Of a stretch of DNA of 64,000 nucleotides, positions 34,977-45,299 are shown in pieces. The position numbers and the translations under genes are program-made. Every line of letters starts with the position of its first letter. Positions within the stretch are counted from its first letter, which is position 1. Source of the DNA: Tetrapyrgos nigripes (taxonomy: Eukaryota; Basidiomycota; Agaricomycetes; Agaricales; Campanellaceae); contig JAACJM010000162.1 in assembly GCA_013368315.1 (NCBI GenBank), positions 124,001 through 188,000 on the forward strand, in the 5' to 3' direction. The notes under the pieces are model-generated. The model was not told the DNA's origin. It worked only from the letters and a program-made list of their open reading frames with translations, and made no database searches.

Positions 34977-36383
34977 ATACTCACTTCGGGACCATTATCA
35001 TACTTAATAGAGTAATATTCTACTTCAGTGGCCGGAAAATCCAAGTCGACATCAGAAAGGCAAAGCCATACTAACACTATCGAAGACAGGTCATGGCGAA
35101 GACAAGAGCACAAGAACAATAGAACGAAGACTCTACAACAGAACAAAAAGCTTGTATTACAAGCTTAAGCTACAAGGAAATATGCAGCGGCTCTTTTGTG
35201 CCCACGTGCACAAGCCATTCAGAGTCTATACCGGCTGAGAGCTTCATAGCGGAAATAGGAACTGCATGCAGTAGAAGGAGAAGAGATGGGGCGTTGAAGC
35301 CGTGACCGCCCCGTTTTCTTTCGTATAAGCTAAAGATTCGAAATCATAGAACAAGTACTAGTAGCAAGTAGATACTCACCTTGTGTAACCACTGGCAGGA
35401 CCCCAACTTTCTACAACATTCACGCTCTTCGGTAGAGTATTTACCAGGGCTCACGAGAAGACAGACGTGGCTACATGCCAGCTACAGGAGGAATCTGGGA
35501 GAATTTGAGTCAGCGGTAGTCGTCAGAAAATGAGCATATATGCGCCTTTGCAGCCTAGACATGCCTTCTTTCCTCCTTGCGCGGCCAAACTTTTGACCCA
35601 GAAGAGCAGCTTGAGGATTAAAATCAATGTAAATAATCTGCCTGGTATCATTCAATAGAGAATCAGAAAAGGGGATCCTTCACGCGCGGCCACAGCAACG
35701 CCACAGTAGTTTAGTTTGGACTTACTGCTTAAAAGTTGGTCAGCCCCTGTACTTGAAACGGACAACCGAAATCATAATCCTTGCGCACAAATGATGGGGT
35801 ATGAATGATGAACCTGGATGGCGAGAATAATCATGATGGTTGAGTATACTACATAGGAATATGCATATGTGACCTGTCGGTGCGGGCCACTGTATACCGT
35901 ATACAGCGCCAGGTACGAGTCCTCATCTCCGAATTGCCCAAAAATAATTATTGACTCTGAAGAGGTAGATGTGGGCGTGCGGCCGGCCTTGCGTGGACCA
36001 TCATGATGGACCGAACACTGGTTCGTTGCTCGACGAGCTCAGAATAAGACTCGTCCTATAAATAGGACTCGTATTTTGGGTACACGTACTAGTAGCTTTG
36101 GTGTTTAGTAATGATGCGACTCACAATCATGAACTTCATGTACGTATCATGGTTCTGCCAGTGATGTTTCAGCTACTTTCAATCGGCGATCCGAATAAGC
36201 CATGTATCAGTATTGTACACAAATTGAACAAAACTTTAGTAAATTTGGACCTCTGATCTGCGTTCAAGGATTGAGGGCGCTCGTTTCGAGTACCTGTACC
36301 GATACTTGGTGTATGTGGACTTTGAGGAACGGTTACGCGTACATTACACACTATCTCTCACTGGCAGAATACGAACAAGTTCC
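34977..36383. other. intergenic region with repeat copy B
   Basis: No supported gene. It contains the repeat copy at 35334-35542, an AAGCTTGTATTACAAGCTT palindrome at about 35147-35165 and otherwise unremarkable sequence. Confidence 0.4.
35334..35542. repeat. diverged repeat, copy B (partner 31993-32168)
   Basis: Same orientation and word order as copy A, with small insertions. The two copies lie on either side of the HET pseudogene, 3.3 kb apart. Confidence 0.6.
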
Positions 36384-36391
36384 TATAAATA
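36384..36391 (+). promoter_or_regulatory. TATA-like box of the Ser/Gly-rich surface protein gene
   Basis: TATAAATA lies about 124 bp upstream of the ATG at 36515; assignment is by sequence and position only. Confidence 0.35.
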
Positions 36392-36514
36392 CCTAGGTAC
36401 CCAAGTCGATCTTATCCTGCATTATTTTATCTGCCAGTGGCAGCGACCCAGGTATTCATCCATCCGACGCACACACTCACTCTTCCAACGTACTTGCTCC
36501 TCTTCTCCATCAAC

Positions 36515-37360
36515 ATGAAATCCTCTCTGTCCATTAAATCATTTGCGATCCTTAACGCTTTTCTTCTTGGTAAGTATACGGCGTACTTATCCCCAGCTCC
36601 ATGTATTGCATCTCACATCAAATTTTTAAACCATGTAGTACTCACCGCCGCCGATGAAATCACTCTATTCCACGTTGGGGACGGCGCAGCGTTACCGACG
36701 GCAACCCTCACCCCTGTCGGTACTGCAGACGGCGGTTCTGCCACTACTTTTGTGTTCATAAATGATCAAAATGAAATAAATTTCGGTGGACAAACTGCAA
36801 GTGTAGAAACTCGTGCGTAATACCTTCCATTCAGTGCATTCGGCGACTCTTGCATGTGTTCCAAGCCTAACATAATATTTTTTCCCCTTTCTACAAAACT
36901 TCCATGAACATGTACAGAAACTATTGTTGCTTCAGCAGGAGGCTGGGAAATGAACGTAGGCGGTGACAACGCCATTGATATTAAATGTTCCAGTCCAGAT
37001 GCTCAACAAAATGGGTCTTGCGACGTCAAAATTGGTGGAGACAGTGGGGGAATAGATTCTCCGGCGACTGGGTCGATGGTTCCGGAGGTTTTCCCTGTTG
37101 CGGGTGGTGGTTCGGGATCTGGTTCGGGATCCAGCTCTACAGGCTCTGGATCAAATGGTAGTAGTAGCTCCTCTCCCCCGACATCTACTGGGAATGCTGG
37201 TGCTAATCCCAGTGCTTCAGGTTCCAATAGTGGAAGTGGAAGCTCGAATGGGAGTTCCGGGTCCAACGCCAATGGAGCTGGAGGGCTTGGAATGATCGAT
37301 ATGCGCTATGTAGGATTGGTTATTGGGAGTGTGGTCACTGGTGTATTGATGGTTGCTTAA
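36515..37360 (+). CDS. secreted Ser/Gly-rich surface protein, probably GPI-anchored
   Basis: Exons 36515-36569, 36639-36812 and 36918-37360 give 223 residues. A signal peptide (MKSSLSIKSFAILNAFLLVL, cleaved near TAAD) leads into a compact beta-like domain of about 100 residues with two cysteines (IKCSSPD and GSCDVKIGG) that may pair. A Gly/Ser/Asn-rich flexible stalk follows (GSGSGSSSTGSGSNGSSSSS). The C-terminus is hydrophobic (YVGLVIGSVVTGVLMVA), as in GPI-anchored wall proteins. I do not recognise the N-terminal domain. The start is fixed by the signal peptide; an in-frame ATG at 36437 would displace it. Cell-surface location is inferred. Confidence 0.75.
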
Positions 37361-38141
37361 ACCTATCGCGCGCAGGATATTGAACAGCACCATACTCTAT
37401 TCCGATATTATTATTATTGAACAAGGATTCCAGTCATTTTTGGGTTTACTTTTATTTTAATTAACTGCTATGCTTGGATGTATTTATGTGTTTATGAAGA
37501 CACCTATACCTGTGTCATTGGGAAAGAGAAGATGGCAGTCAGGACAGACGCGACGCGAAAAGGGGCTACCACCACCATCACGTGCATAACAAGTTGACAC
37601 GTCACCAACCAATCCGCTGGTTCGCGAGTCGCGACGCGTCATTGTTGATTAGGCCCGGGATTCATATGTACATAGTAGGATCAGTACCGTTCCTGTTGTC
37701 ATGGATGACTCCATTGCCGACAATGCCCACTAGGATCGGTCACCCCGAGATGAGCGTACAAATAGTGATTACGACGCGTTGTTCCACAGTCCAAAGTTCT
37801 AGACGCGTTCTGACTCGTCTTAAAATGGTTCTATCTGGTCCCCTAGCGCGGCATGGGATATCTGCGGACTGAAAAGGTCCTTGGAAAGGGAACAATGGGG
37901 AACAATGAGGACCCTAACTGTTCCCGAAGAACGCCCGCGTGAATTGATGGAATTTGATAGACATCATGTAACGTTGATTGAAATGTTACGCGTTCGCGTT
38001 ATTTGTGAGTGCTTGTCAGTCAACAATCTTTGGAATATTTAGACGTGGTTCATCTGGCTCTCGTCTCTTCACTCCCAACTACTACATCCCTCCCACTTTC
38101 TCTCTCCTCGTCGTCTTCTACATCTCATATCTCTATCACCA
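37361..38141. other. intergenic region upstream of the ribonucleotide reductase gene
   Basis: No gene seen. Several ACGCGT/CGACGCG words occur at about 37550-37810 (GACGCGACGCG, CGCGACGCGTC, ACGACGCGTTG, AGACGCGTTC). ACGCGT is the MluI cell-cycle box core bound by MBF in yeasts, which controls RNR genes there. A regulatory role here is only suggestive. Confidence 0.4.
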
Positions 38142-39663
38142 ATGGCCACCACTCCCACTCGCATACTCTCTCCTCAACCCTCTCCCAGCAAGAGGGTCAG
38201 TTCTTCCTGTCTTGTTGGTCATGACCTCGAGCTAACAGCTTTCTTTTAGCTCGCCTCTCAGATAGACTCTTTCTCTATCGAGTCGCCTACCAAAAAGTCC
38301 AAGCTCACGGCCAAACTCGAGCTCATTGACGACAGGCGTCGTTCCACGTCACCCAAGAGTCTCGGCGATGAAGAAGAAGCACACGAAGAGGAAGACAACC
38401 TTGAAGTGCTGAGGACCAAGTTTGTCGGTGAAGTTGACCTGCCCGAAAGTGCGTCTTCCTTTTTTTACGCGTCGTTGCTTGTTCTGACGTGTCGTTTTAG
38501 GCGAGGAGCCTCTCCTTCAAGAAACCAAACGTCGCTTCGTCCTCTTCCCTATTCAGTACCCTGAGGTGTGTATCTAGGACTACCTCAACCTTTGCTGTTA
38601 TTCTAATCACCCCCAAGATCTGGCAGATGTACAAGAAAGCTGAGGCCTCTTTCTGGACCGCCGAGGAGATGGACCTTTCCAAGGACCTTCACGACTGGAA
38701 CAACCGCATGAACGACAACGAGCGCCACTTCATCTCTCACGTCCTCGCCTTTTTCGCCGCCTCCGACGGTATCGTCAACGAAAATCTCGTTGAGCGTTTC
38801 TCGAATGAAGTCCAAGCTGCCGAAGCTCGCTGCTTCTATGGTTTCCAGATCATGATGGAGAACATCCACTCTGAGACTTACTCCCTCCTCATCGACACCT
38901 ACATTAAGGACCCCGCCCAACGCGAATACCTATTCGATGCCGTCGAGACCATTCCTTGCATCAAGCGCAAGGCTGACTGGGCTCTTACATGGATCTCTGA
39001 CCAACGTTCCACTTTCGCTGAGCGTCTCGTCGCCTTCGCTGCCGTTGAAGGTATCTTCTTCTCGGGATCCTTCGCTGCTATCTTCTGGATGAAGAAGCGT
39101 GGTCTGATGCCTGGTCTCACTTTCTCCAACGAGCTCATTTCTCGCGACGAGGGCATGCACACCGACTTTGCTTGCCTCCTCTTCAGTCATCTTAAGCGTC
39201 GTCCTCACCCTGATGTCGTAAAACACATCATCACTGACGCCGTTGCCATTGAGCAGGAGTTCCTCACTGGTTAGTACTCATCGTTTGTCGCTTCTCATGA
39301 TTTACTGACGCATACAATTCCTTTCAGATGCTCTCCCTGTCTCCCTCATCGGCATGAATGCCAAGCTCATGTGTCAGTACATCGAGTTCGTTGCTGACCG
39401 TCTTCTCGTTGCTCTCGGTAACGAGAAACACTACAACGTCACCAACCCCTTCGACTTTATGGACATGATCTCCCTTCAGGGCAAGACCAACTTCTTTGAG
39501 AAGAGGGTGTCGGACTACTCCAAGGCTGGTATCAACCACTCGACAACGACGGAGACGTCGACAAACTCTAAGGCTTTGTGAGTAGTTCATCACTAGTCTT
39601 GTACCTGACTGTGACGCTGACTGGTGTTCTTTTTCTTACAGCTCCATTGACGAAGACTTCTAA
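38142..39663 (+). CDS. RNR2: ribonucleoside-diphosphate reductase small subunit (R2)
   Basis: Forms the diiron-tyrosyl radical subunit of class Ia ribonucleotide reductase, which makes dNTPs for DNA synthesis in complex with the large subunit. Exons 38142-38195, 38250-38448, 38501-38565, 38618-39269, 39328-39577 and 39642-39663 give 413 residues. After a variable N-terminus the core starts at [20 protein letters not shown]. Iron ligands sit in [12 protein letters not shown] (Asp), [13 protein letters not shown] (Glu and His, with the radical Tyr), [10 protein letters not shown] (Glu) and [11 protein letters not shown] (Glu and His). The C-terminus FSIDEDF matches the conserved R1-docking heptapeptide style. 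Codons are strongly biased to C-ending forms in the main exon, as expected for a highly expressed gene. Intact and well conserved. Confidence 0.97.
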
Positions 39664-40124
39664 AATGTCTCGCCTTGTCGTCGAAAGCTTCGTCCATACT
39701 ACATACACATACACACACTTCGTCCTTCATCTCTCATCGTCATAACAATTAACATTAACGTGTCAATATCACAGCGCTATCTTATTCGTCTCTCATCTCA
39801 CCTCTCGTCAACCATGCTCCATTTTTCCCGTTTCTCTGTTTTGTTTCCAATAGATTTGTTTGTACTCTTACATACTTTGTATATCTAGTGAGTAGTAATC
39901 CAACAAGAGTAAAAAGGTTTGCGGAATGCAGCTTTACCTTCACAAAGAATGCTGTGCCTTCGGAATTTATCAAAGCGTCGGAATTGACGCGGTCGGCCTG
40001 TGTCGGAATTCGGGAGGCACCCAGGTGATGTTCGTTCGGGAGTCGTCGGTCCAAGTACCTATGTACACGTGATTGACTTTCGCCTTTCGCGAGCGTGTCG
40101 GAAGAGTTGATTGGAATGTTGCTT

Positions 40125-40525
40125 AATGGCAGCATTTCTTGATTCCTTACTCGTTCCAACTTCAACAATCACGATACATATCGCCAATCTGCCTATCACC
40201 CTCACGCTTTGCTTACCCCAGATTTCCATTCCTCAATGGCAGCATCTCTTGATTCCTTACTCGTTCCAATTTCATTCCTCAATGGCAGCCAAATGGCAGC
40301 GTCTCTTAATTCCTTATTCGTTCCAACTTCAACAATTGCGATGCATATCGCTAATCTGCCTATCACCCTGGTCCCTCACGCTTTGCTTACCCCAGATTTC
40401 CATTCCTCAATGGCAGTAGTATCTCTTGATTCCTTACTCGTTCCAATTTCAACAATCACGATGCATATAGCTAGCACTTCCGCCCGTCACCCTCGCGCTT
40501 TGCTTACCCCGGATTCCCAATGCTC
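40125..40525. repeat. tandem array with unit of about 110 bp
   Basis: Three to four imperfect copies of a unit made of the words AATGGCAGC, TCTTGATTCCTTACTCGTTC, CAACTTCAACAAT, CATATCGC-AATCTGCC, TCACGCTTTGCTTACCCC and AGATTTCCATTCCTC. One copy is interrupted by a short internal repeat (CATTCCTCAATGGCAGCC). The array spans about 400 bp and has no coding signal. Confidence 0.8.
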
Positions 40526-41659
40526 GCTAGGACTCTGTTAGCCTAGCTTTTTGTGTGTTTTGTATGCGTTCTGCCAGCATCGCAAAGAGTTGAAGTAAAC
40601 TTGGACTCGATTCGGCGACTATAAACTTGGCTGCAGTTGATGTATTGCAGGTTGGACGCGCTAACACATCACCTTAGTCACCGTGAAGTTTAGTGATCGT
40701 CGTTTCTGTCTGTCTACGAGACTGGTTGGACGCAGACTGGGCCTAATCATCAACAATGCCGATCAATCCGAATCGTTGAAGGATATGTGGAGTATATTGA
40801 GTTTGACTTTGTGTCAGTAATAGGTGCCGCATAGCTTATTAGTGAGTACCGAGTACCTGTAGGCTGACAACTATCAAGCTTCAAGGCTGCATGGACGATC
40901 TCTCTGTGGCGCTCTAGCCAGGGAAAACTGAAAGAATTTAGGAGGGATGCCAAGATCTGTCATATCTGTTCTGCTACTTACCTGCTGCGTCCGTCCCTCC
41001 TTCGCTTTGGAATCAAGTCAAAATCGAGTTCTCACTTTCAACAATGCCGCCACTGATCGACGGATTACTGGCTCTTCATTATATCTTTCCGCCTTGATAA
41101 ACACCTTGATAAACGCCTGTGACCTGTAGCAGGTCTGTGGCTAGAACCTTTTGGAATTGTACACTACATGTAGGGCTGCGAAACTCAGAGGCACTGGTCC
41201 TTGATATATGCGCGTTTTCAAATAGTCAAACATGACACCAGTCGCATGATGCTACGAAGCCTGTACGAGGACATACACCTTGGGCCTTCCCTTTGGCATT
41301 CCAGTTCAAGCGGTTATCCCAGGGCATTGAATGTACGGTCAAGAAGTTTCAATTTATGTATATGTCGGGAGGAAACTCACATATTGACGGCAATATCTCG
41401 GTGACGCAACGGTGACTTCTACCTTGGCGGCGCTGATACAGTAATCATGCACTATGCACTATGTCTTGTTCGGATTCTGATTGACATTGAGCCATACTAC
41501 TTGGTGTGCACCTATGTCGATCTCGAGCTCAGCGCACATCCTTTTTGACCCTCCGACTATACACTGGCTCCTACAGGGTACCACCCCAAAACCTACCTCT
41601 AGGCCATTCGCACGACTCGAGGTCTCCGCAAGTGTCCGTTTCACACAGCCATCATACGC

Positions 41660-41960
41660 GTTATGCAACCGACCTCCCCGTTCTCCACTGGCACAAGGGA
41701 CTTGTCACTTGGGTCCTTGTGTTTTTCTATTGAGGCATCTAGGCATCTGAATGGGCGGCAAAACGAGATCCCTTGATATCAGTACATACTCATCATGGCG
41801 CTCGGTGTTTGGTCCTTGGTTGATCCTAGTTGGTCCTTCTCGCGGGATGTACACTATATAAATGACCTCCCCGTCTCCCCAGGGACCCAAGTCCCTGTGT
41901 CTTTATATTGAGACGTCTGAATGGGCAGCAAATAACGGGTACATATATGAAGAGAACTCG
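41660..41960. repeat. tandem duplication of about 195 bp
   Basis: A block with ACCTCCCCGT, GGGACTTGTC/GGGACCCAAG, CCTTGTG/CCCTGTG, TATTGAGGC/TATTGAGAC, ATCTGAATGGGC and TGGTCCTTGGTTGATC occurs at about 41669 and again at about 41866. It lies directly upstream of the DUF6534-like gene, so the younger copy may supply its promoter. Confidence 0.6.
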
Positions 41961-42018
41961 CTGTTTTCTGGTCCTTGGTTGATCTCTCTCTCAGCCCCCG
42001 ACAACAGGTAGTAGGGTC

Positions 42019-43581
42019 ATGGACACTGAGGAAATCGATCTATCCGATGTGAATGTACACAAGGTGCTTGGGTACGTCTTGAGTATACCACTAGTCCCCT
42101 TCGGATCCTTGACTCGTCTGTCTGAAATCAGGTCACTGCTTATAGCAGCATGGGTGAATCTGATGCTATATGTGCTCGTCATTCATCAGGTGAGATTTTT
42201 GGATTTCCCCTCCCCCCAGCGCCCGCATGTCTTAAGACACTGACACCAAACGTTTCAACTGCTGTTCTAGACGATCCATTACTTCCGAAAGTATCCCAAC
42301 GATAGGTGGCTTGCTAAGATCTCGGTATCAGGAGCAGTTTTATGCAACACGCTCTCGACAATGGCAGCTTGTGTAAATTGTTATCTCGTAAGTCGTGCAG
42401 CCTTTGAAACTTGTCTTTTCAATCTCAAGATCTTCTGTGAATCATGGCAGTTCGCAGTCACTCGTCAAGGTATGCCTTCTCGAATTCGGATTAAATTAAT
42501 GGGGGCCATCGAGTGTTCTAATGCCTTATTCAAACCAATTCAGGAGAGAGGCTTCCGCTACGAATGCGAGAATGGCAAGTTTATATGTTTCTCGAAGGGA
42601 CCGTTTTACTGAGACGACTTGTGCTTTTCAGGCCAACCGCTGTATATTTAGCATCTAGTGGTATTTCAGGAGCGATCGTACAAGTTTTCATGCTCAGGAG
42701 GTACTGGGTTCTGTGCGCGTTCCAAGATAACTCAACCAGTGATTCTGCGTTTGCTCATTATATTCTGGCAGAACAAGGCGCAAATTCGCGATCGGCGCCA
42801 TTGGTTTCCTGATAATTATATATGTAAGTGCCTTCTCCATGCGTGTATTAGTTTCCTGGCGCAAAGAGCTGAACAATTTTTAGCTTGGTAGCGTTGGTTA
42901 TGTGACATCTGGAATCATTTTCTTTCGCCATAATAGTTCTCGCAATGGAATGACTGCTTGTATAATGTAAGTCCGATTCGCACTTTCGTCAGCCATGTTG
43001 TCAGTTCAGAGCCTGAGCGAATCACACACAGGATTTGGTTAACATCTGGGATTGTGGTGGATATGTCTATAGCGGTACTGATGGCTAGGTATTACCGGTC
43101 CACAGATGTTGATCTGCGATCTTCACGTAGGTGAGTGCGGCTCAACTTGAACTACAGATTTTAGCCACTCCGAGATATCTGAACTATTTTCTGCCAGACT
43201 CATCCGTCGCCTAGCAACCCTCGCACTGAAAACCGGCGCCTTCAGTGCAATCACCGCCATGCTGGCTCTTGCTAATTACGCTGGTGATTTTTACAGCAAT
43301 GGTATGTTCAATTTCTCGTCGCGTAGAGAGCCTGAGGTTTTCGCTGGTTCTTCAAATATCAAGATCAATACGATGCTAACCAACGCTTCACAGTGACTCT
43401 GATATTTAGTTACAGCATCAGCCATGTTTATTCGTTAACGCTATTGTACAACCTCAACATACGGCGGAAATTGAGGCCCGAAGTGGAGAATACACTGGAT
43501 ATTGGGAGCAAGTTTATAGTACCTGATTTGGAGAATGACAGTGTAGAACGGTCTCGAGGAAGTGTTGAATACATGAGCTAA
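42019..43581 (+). CDS. DUF6534-like multi-pass membrane protein
   Basis: The ATG at 42019 starts MDTEEIDLSDVNVHKVLGY. Exon 1 is 42019-42189 and exon 2 is 42271-42387; further short exons run to the stop at 43581. Characteristic pieces are TIHYFRKYPNDRWLAKISVS after TM2, ISGAIVQVFMLRRYWVLC in the middle, SGIIFFRHNSSRNGMTACI, GIVVDMSIAVLMARYYR, and LIRRLATLALKTGAFSAITA with IFSYSISHVYSLTLLYNLNI at the end. This order, especially the last two helices ending in a short 'SLL..LN.R' motif, matches the DUF6534 family common in mushrooms. About seven hydrophobic helices; function unknown. The exons between 42387 and 42700 are the least certain: I skip 42388-42450 as intron and resume at FAVTRQ. No clear frame break. 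Confidence 0.68.
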
Positions 43582-44220
43582 AGATGCTACCGAGAGCTGA
43601 GAACATCAGAGAGTATCTATTATCGCTCACTGAAAGTTCTTTTTACGGGCTCAGTGCCTTTTCAAGAGTCGCTGAGTTGATGGATCTAGAGAAATGAGCA
43701 GGCGGAGTTGACAAGGATGATACAGGTGGCTTCATAAATATACTAGTCGTAATATTTTTTTTTACAGATAGAAACTGGGGATCTGGTGTAGGCAGATTCT
43801 GTATATCCTTTTGAGCGCCTCCGAAAATTTAACAAACAAATCTTTGGCTAATGAACAACGACCCAGAAATATCGTCTCAAGGCCGGGCTTCGAGGGCGCT
43901 ATCACCTCGATTATCTTCTCAAAACAAACGGCTTTTAATCACTTAGATCTTTCAGCCTGCCAGGCATTCTTTCAGTCTCGAATCGCAATTCATCTTGCAT
44001 ATGGCACGTTCTGACGAACATTACGAAGCAGGTGGACTGTATGTCTCGTTCACGTATCGTACACTGAGCGAATTAACAGTACTACTACTTGTAGATATAT
44101 ATACTATCATAATGTTCAATCCAATCAATCAAGAATAGATATTAAAAAGGTCCAACGTAGTCATCTTCATTCCGTATCTTTTTGGTGACCTATGCGATAG
44201 CAAAGCACCACTATCAGTGT
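43582..44220. other. intergenic region between convergent genes
   Basis: No supported gene. It would hold the 3' ends of the DUF6534-like gene and of the repeat-bearing secreted protein. Confidence 0.4.
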
Positions 44221-45299
44221 TTAAAGCGAGTTCGAAGGGGCCACGACAGATGTGATGGCAACCGAAGATACTGGGATGCCAATGGAGGACACAACAGAGC
44301 CCGAAGGGGCGGGTGCCGAGCTGACAACACTCGAAGATACTGGGATGCCAATGGAGGACACGACAGAGCCCGAAGGGGCAGGTGCCGAGCTACCAGACAC
44401 AATGGAAGTGACTCCTGATGCGACGGAGGAAAACACTGAGCCCGAGGCAGTAGGCGCTGAGCTAAACGTGATAGTGACGGGAGTTCCAACGGCGCATGAG
44501 CCTACTGCACTAGAACCAGCAACGCTCACAGTAGTCGGGAAAGAGGAGGCTGCGATGGAAATGACGGACGGGAATGCCGAAACTGAACCGACGCTGGAGA
44601 CGACAGAGGGGAATGCAGAAGCCGATGCACTGCCAAAGACGCTGGTTACTCCTGAGCCAGAGGATCCGACGATGCTAGTGACCGCAGATTCTGAACCGAC
44701 GCCGGAGACGACAGAGGGGAATGCAGAAGCCGATGCACTGCCAAAGACGCTGGTCACTCCTGAGCCAGAGGATCCGACGATGCTAGTGACCGCAGATTCT
44801 GCACAGTAAACGACGGTGCCAGTAGCCTGTGAGGCAGAGGGACCAACAACGATGGTACCAGTAGCCTGTGAGACGGAGGGGCCAACAACGATGGTGCCAG
44901 TAGCCTGTGAGGCAGAGGGACCAACAACGATGGTACCAGTAGCCTGTGAGACGGAGGGGCCAACAACGATGGTGCCAGTAGCCTGTGAGGCAGAGGGACC
45001 AACAACGATGGTACCAGTAGCCTGTGAGACGGAGGGGCCAACAACGATGGTGCCAGTAGCCTGTGAGGCAGAGGGGCCAACAACGATGGTGCCAGTAGCC
45101 TGTGAGGCGGAGGGACCAACAACGCTCGTGAAAGAGCTACTAGCAGAGGAGATAATTGGGTTAGCTAGTGGAATCTAGATCAATCGATTAGCCCAACGAG
45201 AAACTTCAATGTTTTTTGCCGTATACTTACAGCATTGACACAGGCAAGGTTGACTGCCAGCCCAATGAAAGCGACGATGGAAGCAGTGTTGGATTTCAT
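44221..45299 (-). CDS. secreted Ser/Thr-rich protein with 13-residue tandem repeats
   Basis: Exon 1 (45231-45299) encodes a clean signal peptide, MKSNTASIVAFIGLAVNLAC then VNA. After a 56-bp intron, exon 2 (45174-44221) continues IPLANPIISSASSSFTSVVG. About 340 residues in total. Roughly eight copies of a 13-residue unit (VGPSASQATGTIV, alternating with PSVS) are followed by longer repeats around SVFGSASASAFPSVVS and SGSSAPAPSGSVVSSIGIPV. Almost every residue is Ser, Ala, Thr, Val, Gly or Pro, which suits a heavily O-glycosylated wall or surface protein. There is no terminal hydrophobic anchor, so it may be released or wall-bound otherwise. The opposite strand is also open but lacks a signal peptide and splice logic. 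I prefer the minus strand for that reason and for composition. Confidence 0.75.
44816..45125 (-). repeat. 39-bp tandem repeat with 78-bp higher-order period
   Basis: Eight copies of a 39-bp unit containing GTAGCCTGTGAGGCAGAGG and CCAACAACGATGGT. Two variants (GAGGCAGAGGGA with GATGGTACC, and GAGACGGAGGGG with GATGGTGCC) alternate, so the true repeat is a 78-bp dimer amplified about three times. It encodes alternating PSAS/PSVS units on the minus strand. Confidence 0.88.

Larger units (their letters stand above)
39664..42018. other. long intergenic region with two local repeat arrays
   Basis: No supported gene in 2.35 kb. It holds the minisatellite-like array at about 40125-40525 and the tandem duplication at about 41660-41960. 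A TATATAAAT word at 41855 lies 164 bp before the next start codon. Confidence 0.45.

Noticed and set aside
44252..44809. Plus-strand 185-codon open frame rich in Glu/Thr/Pro
   Set aside because: It is antisense to a minus-strand gene with a clear signal peptide, intron and typical Ser-rich composition; openness follows from the repeat sequence.
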